Shown: positions 9,172 to 17,971 of the stretch, in pieces
Layout: each line of letters starts with the position of its first letter
How positions within the stretch are numbered: position 1 is the first letter of the stretch
DNA from: Rhodoligotrophos sp. CJ14
GTDB lineage: Bacteria > Pseudomonadota > Alphaproteobacteria > Rhizobiales > Im1
Direction: 5' to 3'
NCBI RefSeq assembly: GCF_038811545.1
Contig: NZ_CP133319.1
Coordinates: 124,001 to 188,000 of the forward strand
Length of the DNA: 64,000 bases
Translations under genes and position numbers: made by a program
Notes under the pieces: generated by a model
Seen by the model: the letters and a program-made list of their open reading frames with translations, nothing else
Database searches by the model: none
Told to the model about the DNA's origin: nothing

Positions 9172-9633
9172 ATGCGTCCCCCGTTCCCTCCATTTTCCGA
9201 GGCGAGTGCGATGGAGAAGGTGCGCGCCGCCGAGGATGCCTGGAACACCCGTAATCCGGCGAAGGTCGCACTCGCCTACACGCCCGACAGCAATTGGCGA
9301 AATCGCGCCGAGTTCATCACCGGCCGCGGCGAGATCCAGGCCTTTCTCAATCGCAAATGGGCAAAGGAACTCGACTACCGCCTCATCAAGGAGCTGTGGG
9401 CCTTTACCGGCAATCGCATCGCGGTGCGCTTTGCCTATGAATATCACGACGACAGCGGCAATTGGTTTCGGGCCTATGGCAATGAGAATTGGGAATTTGA
9501 TGCCGACGGCCTGATGCGCCGCCGCATCGCCAGCATCAACGAGCATCCGATTGATGGCGCCGACCGGAAGTTCCATTGGCCATTGGGACGAAGGCCCGAT
9601 GATCATCCGGGTCTTTCCGAACTCGGGCTTTAA
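9172..9633 (+). CDS. DUF1348 (NTF2-like) family protein
   Basis: A 153-residue protein of the SnoaL/NTF2-like superfamily, DUF1348 branch. Recognisable features are the start [24 protein letters not shown], the block [21 protein letters not shown] and the C-terminal SINEHPI and [20 protein letters not shown]. These small barrel proteins often bind or isomerise small hydrophobic or oxidised molecules; no specific reaction is known. It lies 66 bases before the catalase gene on the same strand, and a second NTF2-like gene follows the catalase. Confidence 0.85.
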   Translation: MRPPFPPFSEASAMEKVRAAEDAWNTRNPAKVALAYTPDSNWRNRAEFITGRGEIQAFLNRKWAKELDYRLIKELWAFTGNRIAVRFAYEYHDDSGNWFRAYGNENWEFDADGLMRRRIASINEHPIDGADRKFHWPLGRRPDDHPGLSELGL

Positions 9634-9699
9634 GCCCATCCCGCCATAGCGGGCAAGTTCACCATCACAATCATCCTTTGAGAGAACAGGACTTCGAGC

Positions 9700-11166
9700 A
9701 TGAGTGCGTCTCGTCCTTCCATGACTCACGCGACCGGTGCGCCGGTTGCCGATAACCTCAACATCATGACGGCAGGGCCCCGCGGTCCGGCTCTGTTGCA
9801 GGACATCTGGCTGATCGAGAAGATGGCTCATTTCGATCGCGAAGTGATCCCCGAGCGGCGCATGCACGCCAAGGGCTGGGGCGCCTATGGCACCTTCACG
9901 GTCACCCATGACATCACCCGCTACACCAAGGCGAAGATCTTCGCCGAGATCGGCAAGCAGACCCCGATGTTCGCCCGCTTTTCAACCGTTGCCGGCGAAC
10001 GCGGTGCCGCCGATGCCGAGCGCGATATTCGCGGCTTTGCTCTCAAATTTTATACAGAGGAGGGCAACTGGGATATCGTCGGCAACAATACCCCCGTCTT
10101 CTTCTTCCGCGATCCCTTGCGCTTTCCGGACCTCAATCACGCCATCAAGCGTGATCCGCGCACCGGCTTGCGCTCGGCCGACAACAATTGGGATTTCTGG
10201 ACCCTTCTGCCCGAAGCGCTTCACCAGGTGACGATCGTCATGTCCGATCGCGGCATTCCGAAGAGCTTCCGCCATATGCATGGCTTCGGCAGCCACACCT
10301 TCTCCATGATCAATGCTGCCAGTGAGCGCGTCTGGGTGAAGTTCCACTTCCACACCCAGCAGGGGATTGAGAATCTGACCGATCAGGAGGCCGCGTCCCT
10401 CGTGGCCAATGACCGTGAGACCCATGGGCGTGATCTGCTCAACGCGATCGAGCGCGGTGACTTCCCGCGCTGGACCCTCTTCATCCAGGTGATGACCGAC
10501 GAGCAGGCCAAGACCCACAAGCACAATCCCTTTGATCTCACCAAGGTCTGGCCGAAGGCGGATTACCCGCTGATCGAGGTCGGCGTGATCGAGCTCAACC
10601 GCTGGCCCGACAATTACTTCGCCGAGGTCGAGCAGGCCGCCTTCTCACCCGCCAATATCGTTCCCGGCATCGGCTTCTCGCCTGACCGGATGCTGCAGGC
10701 TCGTCTCTTTTCCTACGGGGATACGCAACGCTATCGGCTGGGCGTCAACTTCAACCATATTCCGGTCAATGCACCGAGATGTCCGTTCCACAGCTATCAT
10801 CGTGATGGTGCGATGCGCACCGACGGCAATCTTGGGGCAACTCCCACCTACTGGCCGAACAGCAAAGGCGCGTGGATCGATCATGATCCCTCGCTGATGG
10901 AGCCGCCGCTCCCCATCGACGGCGCGGCCGCCCATTGGGACCATCGTGTGGATGAGGACCATTTCGAACAGCCCGGCATCCTGTTTCGCAAGATGACCCC
11001 GCAACAGCAGCAGCTCCTGTTCGAGAACACGGCGCGTGCCATGGCGGACGCGCGCCTGGAGGTGAAGGAGCGTCATATCGCCAATTGCGCCAAAGCCGAC
11101 CCCGCCTATGGCGCAGGCCTCGCCCGAGCGCTCGGGCTTGCGGCCCCGGACCTTGCTGCCGAGTGA
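9700..11166 (+). CDS. Monofunctional heme catalase (small-subunit type)
   Basis: A 488-residue heme catalase that dismutates hydrogen peroxide to water and oxygen. Visible hallmarks are the distal His motif [17 protein letters not shown] (about residues 53-69), the distal Asn in [14 protein letters not shown], and the proximal Tyr ligand in [14 protein letters not shown]. The length matches clade-3 small-subunit catalases such as KatA. No signal peptide is present, so it should be cytoplasmic. It is flanked by two NTF2-like genes and followed by a glutathione transferase gene, making a small oxidative-stress neighbourhood. No OxyR-like regulator is adjacent. Confidence 0.95.
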   Translation: MSASRPSMTHATGAPVADNLNIMTAGPRGPALLQDIWLIEKMAHFDREVIPERRMHAKGWGAYGTFTVTHDITRYTKAKIFAEIGKQTPMFARFSTVAGERGAADAERDIRGFALKFYTEEGNWDIVGNNTPVFFFRDPLRFPDLNHAIKRDPRTGLRSADNNWDFWTLLPEALHQVTIVMSDRGIPKSFRHMHGFGSHTFSMINAASERVWVKFHFHTQQGIENLTDQEAASLVANDRETHGRDLLNAIERGDFPRWTLFIQVMTDEQAKTHKHNPFDLTKVWPKADYPLIEVGVIELNRWPDNYFAEVEQAAFSPANIVPGIGFSPDRMLQARLFSYGDTQRYRLGVNFNHIPVNAPRCPFHSYHRDGAMRTDGNLGATPTYWPNSKGAWIDHDPSLMEPPLPIDGAAAHWDHRVDEDHFEQPGILFRKMTPQQQQLLFENTARAMADARLEVKERHIANCAKADPAYGAGLARALGLAAPDLAAE

Positions 11167-11213
11167 TCGGCAGCCACCGCCTTGCGATCAACTGAAGCCA
11201 AGAGGGCATTGTC

Positions 11214-11639
11214 ATGCAGCGCAACGCCATCGACATTGTTCGCCGGTTCTGGAATGAAGTCTGGCGCTGGCCACAAAACCCGCACGCGATCGATGCCTTG
11301 GTCCATCCGGATTTCGTGATCACCTCCGGGGGCCATGAGATCCGCTCGCGGGAAGCGTTCAAACGCTGGGTCATCGCCTTTCAGACCCAGATCAAGGAGC
11401 TCGACTTCGAGATTCTGGACATCTTTCAGAATGAGGAGGGGACACGCGTTGCCACACGCTGGCGTGTTGTTGGCCTGAATAACGGATTCCTCGGCACCGA
11501 GCCTGACGGGACGCCGTTCACGATGGTCGGCAATTCGATCATCGCCATCGGCGAGGATGGTTTGCTGAGGCATAACTGGGTTGACCGAAATGCCTTTGAG
11601 GTCCACGGACATCTCGCTGGCAACCGCGTGACGGTTTAG
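11214..11639 (+). CDS. SnoaL-like/ester cyclase-type NTF2-fold protein
   Basis: A 141-residue NTF2-like protein of the SnoaL/ester-cyclase type: AIDIVRRFWNEVW, then HPDFVITSGGHEIRSREAFKRWV, IFQNEEGTRVATRWRVVGLNNG and the C-terminal HNWVDRNAFEVHGHL. Such proteins are single-domain alpha+beta barrels acting as isomerases, cyclases or hydrolases on small hydrophobic substrates; the substrate here is unknown. It lies 47 bases after the catalase stop, probably in the same transcript. Confidence 0.8.
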   Translation: MQRNAIDIVRRFWNEVWRWPQNPHAIDALVHPDFVITSGGHEIRSREAFKRWVIAFQTQIKELDFEILDIFQNEEGTRVATRWRVVGLNNGFLGTEPDGTPFTMVGNSIIAIGEDGLLRHNWVDRNAFEVHGHLAGNRVTV

Positions 11640-11789
11640 TCAGCCAATGGCCATCTGCGGCGCTCGTCACGTTGTGCTGATCGCCTTCAGGATCAGGTTG
11701 CTCGACTTTCCTAGGAGCTGCTACACCGCGCCAATAATGGGACTGAGATGTGAATCGAATGGCGTAAGCCACCGGATGGAGCACGCGCA

Positions 11790-12662
11790 ATGACGGATTC
11801 AGCATATATCCCGCCCAAGGTCTGGGTTTGGGACAAGGCCAATGGTGGCCGGTTTGCGAATATCAACCGGCCGATCGCGGGGCCGACCCATGAGAAGGAA
11901 CTGCCTGTCGGCCGTCATCCCCTCCAGCTCTATTCCCTGGCAACGCCAAATGGCCAGAAGGTCACGATTCTGCTTGAGGAATTGCTCGCCCTTGGCCATA
12001 GCGGGGCTGAATATGACGCTTGGCTGATCAGGATCAGTGACGGCGATCAATTCGGCAGCGGCTTCGTCGAGGTCAATCCCAATTCCAAGATCCCAGCGCT
12101 CATGGACCGGTCGGGCTCCGAGCCGATCCGCGTCTTCGAATCCGGCGCGATCCTGCTCTATCTCGCCGAAAAATTTGGAGAATTCCTCCCCAAGGAGGCA
12201 GGCCGGCGGGCCGAATGCTTGTCTTGGCTTTTCTGGCAAATGGGAAGCGCCCCCTATCTCGGTGGCGGCTTTGGCCATTTCTACGCCTACGCGCCCGTAA
12301 AGATCGAATATGCCATCGATCGGTTTGCGATGGAGACCAAGCGCCAGCTCGACGTCCTGAACAGGCGCCTGGCGGACAATGCGTTTCTTGCAGGCGATGA
12401 CTATACCATCGCCGATATTGCGGTGTTTCCCTGGTATGGCGGGCTCGTGAAGGGGTGGCTTTACAACGCCGCCGAATTCCTGTCGGTCCACGAATACACC
12501 CATGTCCAGCGTTGGGCTGATAGCATTCTCAGCCGCCCGGCCGTCCAGCGCGGCCGGATGGTCAACCGCATCAGCGGTGAGCCCTCGACCCAGCTGCACG
12601 AGCGCCATGACGCCAGCGATTTCGAAACGCGAACTCAGGACAAGCTTGGCACCAAGGCGTGA
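11790..12662 (+). CDS. yghU: Nu-class glutathione S-transferase, YghU-type
   Basis: A 290-residue glutathione transferase with glutathionyl-hydroperoxide/disulfide oxidoreductase activity in the YghU family. It matches the E. coli pattern almost throughout: PKVWVWDKANGGRFANINRPIAGPTHEKELPVG at the start, LYSLATPNGQKVTILLEELL, QFGSGFVEVNPNSKIPAL, FESGAILLYLAEKFG and the C-terminal QLHERHDASDFET. The thioredoxin-like domain occupies roughly residues 45-130 and the helical domain 135-260. It follows the catalase cluster and is likely part of peroxide defence. Confidence 0.93.
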   Translation: MTDSAYIPPKVWVWDKANGGRFANINRPIAGPTHEKELPVGRHPLQLYSLATPNGQKVTILLEELLALGHSGAEYDAWLIRISDGDQFGSGFVEVNPNSKIPALMDRSGSEPIRVFESGAILLYLAEKFGEFLPKEAGRRAECLSWLFWQMGSAPYLGGGFGHFYAYAPVKIEYAIDRFAMETKRQLDVLNRRLADNAFLAGDDYTIADIAVFPWYGGLVKGWLYNAAEFLSVHEYTHVQRWADSILSRPAVQRGRMVNRISGEPSTQLHERHDASDFETRTQDKLGTKA

Positions 12663-12830
12663 GCTGAGCCTTTGGGAGCGCCAGGCCCTGAACCCGAGCT
12701 TGCGGGAGCACTGGCGCTTCCAATACCGGCCTGGAGCCAGGAACCTAGTCTAGCGCCTGGACTGTGTGGGCAAACAATGGCGAGCGCGTGATTCCGAGAG
12801 TGGCCTTCGAAGGATCACGATCGTGAAAGG

Positions 12831-12881
12831 GCTGAGCGCGGCTTCGTTGGATCAGCCAATGCGAAGCCGTTCGAGCTCAGC
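12831..12881. repeat. Nested inverted repeat
   Basis: The outer arms GCTGAGC (12831-12837) and GCTCAGC (12875-12881) enclose inner arms CGGCTTCG (12839-12846) and CGAAGCCG (12862-12869). This gives 15 paired bases around a 15-base loop. It could be a structured RNA element, a cruciform or a terminator remnant. No T-run follows on either strand. Confidence 0.4.
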
Positions 12882-13004
12882 GCGATTGTCTCGCGTTTGA
12901 ACGATTCTCGTCCGTACCGATGAGGCTGGTGATGGATGAGTGCTATAACCAGCGCGGGCCGCCTCGACTTCCTTAAGGCCGGGGCATTGCCTTCGGCTCG
13001 TACT

Positions 13005-13024
13005 GGCCGCGAAGGGAAGCGGCC
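13005..13024 (-). terminator. Candidate terminator of tRNA-Lys
   Basis: GGCCGC and GCGGCC form a six-base stem with an eight-base loop, 32 bases beyond the 3' end of the minus-strand tRNA-Lys gene. No clear U-run follows, so termination is uncertain. Confidence 0.3.
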
Positions 13025-13056
13025 GCAATAACCTGCTTTGCTCCCATCGACTTGGA

Positions 13057-13132
13057 TGGTGAGCCCGCTGGGATTCGAACCCAGGACCTACTGATTAAAA
13101 GTCAGTTGCTCTACCGGCTGAGCTACGGGCTC
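13057..13132 (-). tRNA. tRNA-Lys (anticodon TTT)
   Basis: On the minus strand a complete cloverleaf can be folded: acceptor GAGCCCG pairing with CGGGCTC, D-arm with AGCTCAGCCGGTAGAGC, anticodon arm CTGAC-TTTTAAT with anticodon TTT, and T-arm CTGGG-TTCGAAT-CCCAG. The discriminator A is followed by an encoded CCA (13057-13059). It reads AAA and AAG lysine codons. Confidence 0.95.
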
Positions 13133-13266
13133 GGCAAACGCGCGAGTTGGCGCTTTCCACCATCTCACAACGTATACTGTCAAGGGATAAACGACCAGAC
13201 CGGACCATTGGCTGGGGAAATGCCATGGGACCGGGCAGGGCGCGATCGCCGGCTTGAGGCGCGGGA

Positions 13267-13905
13267 TCAGGATGGGCCCAAGCCGGGCAGGAGAATGCCC
13301 GGTGGTGGGACGCCGGCCAGCGCGCGGTCATAAAGAACAGGTCCGCCCACCGCCGGCGTGATGCCGCGAAACTCGGTCACGGTACAGTCGAGCCCGCGCG
13401 CGATCAGCCGGTTGCAAACCTCTTTTGCCGCGCGATTCGTTTCGAAAGGACCGGCCATGAGGCCGTATATGGTCCGGCTCCGGGTGTGTGCGGCCTCGAA
13501 TAGACGCGGCTTCAGAATGCCAAGCAAGTCTCGGTGCTGGAGTGCGAGAGCGCGCCAGACCTGGACACCCTCCATTTGTGAGCTGATCAGTGCAAGCATG
13601 ATCCCGAAAGATGGGGTGATCAGGTCGCCCTTGCTTGCGGTCTCGCTTCTTACCGATTGTTCAGCAAGATTTTGCATCAGCATGGGAGAAGAGATCGCGC
13701 GAGGGGCGCGGTTAAACGCTTCCGTAGTGAGCTTCAGGTTCTCATGCTCGGTGATATTGCCGGAGGGGATCGCGAAGATCATCTGCGCAGAAACGACAAG
13801 CAGGACAAGGGCCACGGACACAGCCAGCGCTCTTGTCCGTTTGCGATCTCGTAACTGCGTTCTGCGCAAAACTACGGAGAGGAAATGTGGCATGGCATAG
13901 TGCAT
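13267..13905 (-). CDS. SPOR-like domain protein with N-terminal membrane segment
   Basis: A 212-residue protein of no firm family. An arginine-rich stretch (RRTQLRDRKRTR) is followed by one hydrophobic segment (ALAVSVALVLLVVSAQMIFAI), so it is probably a type II inner-membrane protein. Its C-terminal 60 residues (IYGLMAGPFETNRAAKEVCNRL..GLDCTV) follow the GPF...A..LC..L...G..C.V pattern of SPOR peptidoglycan-binding domains (inference). The start is uncertain: ATG 13905 or ATG 13893, with no strong ribosome site at either. It is divergent from glmU, which makes a cell-wall precursor. Confidence 0.65.
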   Translation of the reverse strand: MHYAMPHFLSVVLRRTQLRDRKRTRALAVSVALVLLVVSAQMIFAIPSGNITEHENLKLTTEAFNRAPRAISSPMLMQNLAEQSVRSETASKGDLITPSFGIMLALISSQMEGVQVWRALALQHRDLLGILKPRLFEAAHTRSRTIYGLMAGPFETNRAAKEVCNRLIARGLDCTVTEFRGITPAVGGPVLYDRALAGVPPPGILLPGLGPS

Positions 13906-14138
13906 TTGATGGGATGACCAGCAAACGGGCGCATAACGGCACGGAACGGCAACATCGAATCGGCGACACCATTCGAACCTAGAGTAGCATTTATCCTGCA
14001 CATGCAATTATAGCGCGCAGATGAGTGCTTGCAAACCCCAGATACACGGTGAATGGCCCCTGACTTTCGCCCCATCGGTCGCAATGCTATAGGAAAGGCA
14101 ACATATATGCTCGCCGTAACCGGCCATGGATTCTGCTC

Positions 14139-15644
14139 ATGACAGATCTCTCCTGCATCGTTCTCGCGGCCGGCAAGGGCACGCGCATGAAGTCCGACCT
14201 GCCTAAGGTGATGCACAGTATCGCCGGGCAACCGCTCATCGGCCACGTGTTGAACAGCGTGAAAGCGATTGGAGCAGGAGAGGTGGCGCTGGTGATCGGC
14301 CCCGACATGCCATCCATTGCTGCGGAAGCGCAAAAAAGAGCCCTCGCGTGTGCGCTCGCCGTCCAGGAGAACAGGCTCGGAACGGGCCATGCCGCCCGGA
14401 TTGGGCTTGACGCATTGAGCAAGCCCTCCACGGTCACGATCGTGCTCTTTGGCGATACCCCCCTGATACGTCCGGAAACGATCGCCGCCCTGGCAGGCAA
14501 GGTGGCGGACGGTGCCGCAGTCGCGGTGCTCGGATTTGAGACCGAGTGTCCTACCGGCTATGGCCGTATCCTGCGCAATCCGGCAGGCCAGGTGATCGCC
14601 ATCCGCGAGGAAAATGATGCGTCAGCGGAGGAAAAGCTCGTAACCCTTTGTAATTCCGGGGTTATGGCCTTTTCAACGGAGGTTTTGCGCGAACTTCTAC
14701 CGTTGGTCGGCAATGATAATGCCAAGGGGGAATATTACCTGACCGATATTGTCTCCCTTGCGGTGAAGCGCGGCCTCACGGTTGCCGCTGAGACCTGTCC
14801 GGAGACGGAGGTTTTGGGCATCAATAACCGGCTCGAACTGTCCCGCGCCGAAGCGCTGATGCAATCGCGGTTGCGCGAGGCAGCGATGCTTGCCGGCGTG
14901 ACCATGCTGGCGCCCGAGACCGTCTTTCTCCAAATGGACACCAAGCTTGCCGCCGATGTGCTGATCGAGCCGAATGTCGTCTTCGGGCCCGGGGTCGTGG
15001 TCGAGACGGGGACGGTGATCCATGCCTTCTCCCATATCGAGGGTGCCCATATCGGGGCGGGCTGCCAGATCGGCCCCTTTGCGAGGCTTCGCCCGGGCAG
15101 TGATCTTGAGCCCAAGGCCAAGGTCGGCAATTTCGTCGAGATCAAGAATGCCCAGATCGGTGGCGGTGCCAAGGTCAATCATCTGAGCTATGTGGGCGAT
15201 GCCCGCATTGGAGGCGCGGCGAATATCGGAGCCGGCACCATCACCTGCAATTATGATGGGTTCGACAAGCACATCACCGAGATCGGGGCGGGCGCCTTCA
15301 TCGGCTCCAACTCGGCGCTTGTCGCACCTGTGACCATCGCTGCGGGCGCCTATGTCGCCTCGGGCAGCGTGGTGACCGACAATGTCGAGCCGGATGCCTT
15401 GGCGGTGGCCCGTGGGCGGCAGGTGGTCAAGCCCGGCTGGGCGGCAAGGTTCAGGGCCGAGAAGGCGGCTGCCAAGGCGGCAGCACGATCGAACGGTGCC
15501 GGGGTGGGCGGTCATCCCGGAAATGGCACGGGCGAGCAAGACGCGGGCGCCGTCAGTGCAGAAAATGGCACAGCGCGGTCGCGAACGGCCGCGGCTGCCA
15601 AGCCGCGCGCCGTGGCAGCCCAGATCAGCGGCGAGCCGGAATAA
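14139..15644 (+). CDS. glmU: Bifunctional UDP-GlcNAc pyrophosphorylase/GlcN-1-P acetyltransferase
   Basis: GlmU makes UDP-N-acetylglucosamine in two steps: acetylation of glucosamine-1-phosphate and uridyl transfer. The N-terminal nucleotidyltransferase domain begins with the signature VLAAGKGTRMKSDLPKVMH. The C-terminal half is a left-handed beta-helix with hexapeptide repeats (NFVEIKNAQIGGGAKVNHLSY, GAGTITCNYDGFDK). At 501 residues it is about 45-50 longer than usual because of an Ala/Gly-rich C-terminal tail that begins near residue 438. glmS follows 12 bases later, an operon supplying cell-wall and LPS precursors. Confidence 0.97.
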   Translation: MTDLSCIVLAAGKGTRMKSDLPKVMHSIAGQPLIGHVLNSVKAIGAGEVALVIGPDMPSIAAEAQKRALACALAVQENRLGTGHAARIGLDALSKPSTVTIVLFGDTPLIRPETIAALAGKVADGAAVAVLGFETECPTGYGRILRNPAGQVIAIREENDASAEEKLVTLCNSGVMAFSTEVLRELLPLVGNDNAKGEYYLTDIVSLAVKRGLTVAAETCPETEVLGINNRLELSRAEALMQSRLREAAMLAGVTMLAPETVFLQMDTKLAADVLIEPNVVFGPGVVVETGTVIHAFSHIEGAHIGAGCQIGPFARLRPGSDLEPKAKVGNFVEIKNAQIGGGAKVNHLSYVGDARIGGAANIGAGTITCNYDGFDKHITEIGAGAFIGSNSALVAPVTIAAGAYVASGSVVTDNVEPDALAVARGRQVVKPGWAARFRAEKAAAKAAARSNGAGVGGHPGNGTGEQDAGAVSAENGTARSRTAAAAKPRAVAAQISGEPE

Positions 15645-15656
15645 GGAACAACACCC

Positions 15657-17483
15657 ATGTGCGGGATCGTCGGAATACTCGGTAAGGACGCGGTCGACCA
15701 GATGCTGGTCGATTCCCTCAAGCGTCTCGAATATCGCGGATATGATTCCGCCGGCATCGTCGTGCTGGAGGATGGTGAGATCCGCCGCCAGCGCGCCGAG
15801 GGCAAGCTGCGCAATCTGCAGGCGAAGGTCTCGGCCCAACCGCTGTTCGGCAAGGCCGGCATGGGCCACACCCGCTGGGCAACCCATGGCGCGCCAACCG
15901 AGAGCAATGCTCACCCCCATGTGGTGGGCCGCGTCGCCATCGTGCATAACGGCATCATCGAGAATTTCCGAGAGCTCAAGGAAGAGCTTGTGCGTGATGG
16001 TGCTGAATTTGCGAGCCAGACCGACACCGAGGTCGTTGCCCATCTGATCTCGAACGCGCTGAAACAGGGCCGCAAGCCGGCCGAGGCCGTCTTCGAGACC
16101 TTGCAGCGTCTGCGCGGTGCCTTCGCCTTCGTCATCCTCTTTGCCGGAGAGGATGATCTCATGATCGGTGCCCGCCGTGGCAGCCCGCTGGCGATCGGCT
16201 ATGGCGATGGCGAGATGTACCTGGGCTCCGATGCCATCGCCCTTGCGCCGTTCACCAATCGGGTCGCCTTTCTCGAAGATGGCGATTGGGTGGTACTCAC
16301 CCGCAACTCGGCCCAGATTTTCGACGAGCAAGGCAAGGAGGTCACCCGCGAGACCAAACTGAGCCAGAGCTCGCGCCTGCTGGTCGATAAGGGCAATTAC
16401 CGCCACTTCATGTCCAAGGAGATTGCCGAGCAGCCGGAGGTGATCGGCCACACGCTTGCGGAATATGTGAACCTCGCCGAGCTCTGCACCACCTTGCCCG
16501 ACGGTTTTGCGGTCGACTTCGCCAAGCTCGACCGGGTGACGATCACCGCCTGCGGCACGGCCTATTATGCGGGGCTCGTGGCCAAATACTGGTTCGAGCG
16601 CTATGCCCGGCTGCCGGTCGACGTCGATATTGCCTCCGAATTCCGCTATCGCGAGGCCCCCTTGCCGCAGCGTGGCCTCGCCATCGTGATCTCCCAGTCC
16701 GGTGAGACGGCGGATACGTTGGCGGCCCTGCGCTACTGCATCGAGCAGGAGCAGCAGACCGTGGCGGTGGTGAACGTGCCGGAATCAACCATCGCCCGCG
16801 AGGCGGGATTTGTCCTGCCGACCTATGCGGGACCCGAAATCGGCGTCGCCTCGACCAAGGCCTTCACCTGCCAGCTCACTGTTCTTGCATGCCTGGCGAT
16901 CGCTGCGGGACGGGAGCGGGGCGTCTTGAGCTCGGCTGAGGAGCAGGTGCTCGTGCAGGCGCTGATGGAAGTGCCGCGTCACATGAACGATATCCTGAAG
17001 GACGAGGCCGCCATCGAGGAAAGCGCGAAAAACATCGTCACCGCCCGCGACGTGCTCTTTCTCGGCCGCGGCATCAATTATCCGATCGCCCTAGAGGGCG
17101 CGCTGAAGCTCAAGGAAATTTCCTATATTCACGCCGAAGGCTATGCCGCTGGCGAGCTGAAGCACGGACCGATCGCGCTCATCGACGAGCAGGTGCCGGT
17201 CATCGTCATCGCGCCGCATGATGATCTGTTCGACAAGACCGTGTCGAATATGGAGGAGGTGGCCGCGAGAGGCGGGCGCATCGTGCTGATCACAGATGCT
17301 GACGGGCATCGCCGTAATGGCCATGCCGCCTTCAATACCCTGACGGTGCCTCAGGCCAATGCCTTCATCAATCCGCTGCTTTATGCGGTTCCGGTGCAGC
17401 TTCTGGCCTATCACGCCGCCGTGCTGCGCGGCACGGATGTCGATCAGCCGAGAAACCTGGCGAAATCGGTGACAGTCGAGTAG
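15657..17483 (+). CDS. glmS: Glutamine--fructose-6-phosphate aminotransferase (isomerizing)
   Basis: GlmS (608 residues) converts fructose-6-phosphate and glutamine to glucosamine-6-phosphate, the first committed step to UDP-GlcNAc. After the initiator Met, Cys2 (CGIVGILG) is the glutaminase nucleophile. The N-terminal domain shows HTRWATHG and HNGIIEN. Two SIS domains follow, with ISQSGETADTLAAL and STKAFTCQ, and the C-terminus ends DQPRNLAKSVTVE as in the family. It follows glmU by 12 bases. No ribozyme-like leader is present; that control is typical of Firmicutes. Confidence 0.97.
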   Translation: MCGIVGILGKDAVDQMLVDSLKRLEYRGYDSAGIVVLEDGEIRRQRAEGKLRNLQAKVSAQPLFGKAGMGHTRWATHGAPTESNAHPHVVGRVAIVHNGIIENFRELKEELVRDGAEFASQTDTEVVAHLISNALKQGRKPAEAVFETLQRLRGAFAFVILFAGEDDLMIGARRGSPLAIGYGDGEMYLGSDAIALAPFTNRVAFLEDGDWVVLTRNSAQIFDEQGKEVTRETKLSQSSRLLVDKGNYRHFMSKEIAEQPEVIGHTLAEYVNLAELCTTLPDGFAVDFAKLDRVTITACGTAYYAGLVAKYWFERYARLPVDVDIASEFRYREAPLPQRGLAIVISQSGETADTLAALRYCIEQEQQTVAVVNVPESTIAREAGFVLPTYAGPEIGVASTKAFTCQLTVLACLAIAAGRERGVLSSAEEQVLVQALMEVPRHMNDILKDEAAIEESAKNIVTARDVLFLGRGINYPIALEGALKLKEISYIHAEGYAAGELKHGPIALIDEQVPVIVIAPHDDLFDKTVSNMEEVAARGGRIVLITDADGHRRNGHAAFNTLTVPQANAFINPLLYAVPVQLLAYHAAVLRGTDVDQPRNLAKSVTVE

Positions 17484-17971
17484 TTTTGTCAGGCTTGCCA
17501 CACGCCTCCCTCTATTCAGCCGTTGCATGGCTGCTCGAAAAGGGTATAAATACCCGCTCCGAGCAGCCGGACGGCTGCTTTGCAATCTGATTGAAGCGAA
17601 GCCGGGCTGATTGCGCTGAGGCGAAACGATCAGCCGGTCGATTGAGATGACGGTTGAGATGGCAGGCGGGATCGCCAGACATGCACGGATGAGGATGATC
17701 GGCAGGAATGCTGGCCATCTGTTCCCGGCATGTGTGCCACTCATCGCCGGCCCCTTCCCAGCACGCGCCGCCAATCTGGCCCTGGCCGCCCCGGCCCTTG
17801 CTGCCCCAGCCCAGGCTGCGGCCGCCCCTGCGCTTGCAGACCTCCTCCTTAGCTGCCCCTGAGTGCCGACAGCTTCGACTGCGAGGCGGGTATTCAGGGG
17901 ATGAAGATGCCGAACCCCGAATTTTCATGACCCGCAAGGCAAAGTCGGGTCCAAGCTGTAGGAACGCTTCA
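17484..17971 (+). other. Long leader region before leuA
   Basis: These 488 bases separate glmS from leuA. After the glmS hairpin there is an Ala/Pro/Leu-rich open frame ending in Leu-Leu-Leu-Ser-Cys-Pro-stop at 17862. Its stop codon lies inside a seven-base inverted repeat, CCCCTGA (17856-17862) with TCAGGGG (17894-17900). This arrangement resembles an attenuation leader, but no good ribosome site was found for the short frame. Confidence 0.3.
17529..17568 (+). terminator. Stem-loop downstream of glmS
   Basis: GGCTGCTCG (17529-17537) pairs with CGAGCAGCC (17560-17568). Inside, GGGTA (17542-17546) pairs with TACCC (17551-17555). This strong stacked hairpin lies 46 bases past the glmS stop and probably ends or stabilises the glmUS transcript. 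There is no T-run. Confidence 0.45.

Larger units (their letters stand above)
12663..13056. other. Intergenic region with palindromes downstream of yghU and tRNA-Lys
   Basis: No gene is seen in these 394 bases. It holds three inverted repeats: GCGCCAG/CTGGCGC (12678-12684 with 12711-12717) just after yghU; a nested palindrome at 12831-12881; and GGCCGC/GCGGCC at 13005-13024. The last is correctly placed to end the minus-strand tRNA-Lys transcript. Confidence 0.4.

Noticed and set aside
12831-13024. CRISPR-like or tandem repeat array near tRNA-Lys
   Set aside because: The repeats are isolated inverted pairs, with no regular spacing and no cas genes anywhere in the window.
13052-13333. Plus-strand open frame beginning MDGEPAGIRTQDLLIKSQLLYRLS
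   Set aside because: This is the well-known false translation of a tRNA gene on the opposite strand (here tRNA-Lys).
15560-15660. A glmS ribozyme or riboswitch upstream of glmS
   Set aside because: Only 12 bases separate glmU and glmS, with no room for the ribozyme, which is also a Firmicutes feature.
14697-16451. A 584-codon minus-strand open frame across glmU and glmS
   Set aside because: It is antisense to two core genes with perfect family motifs.
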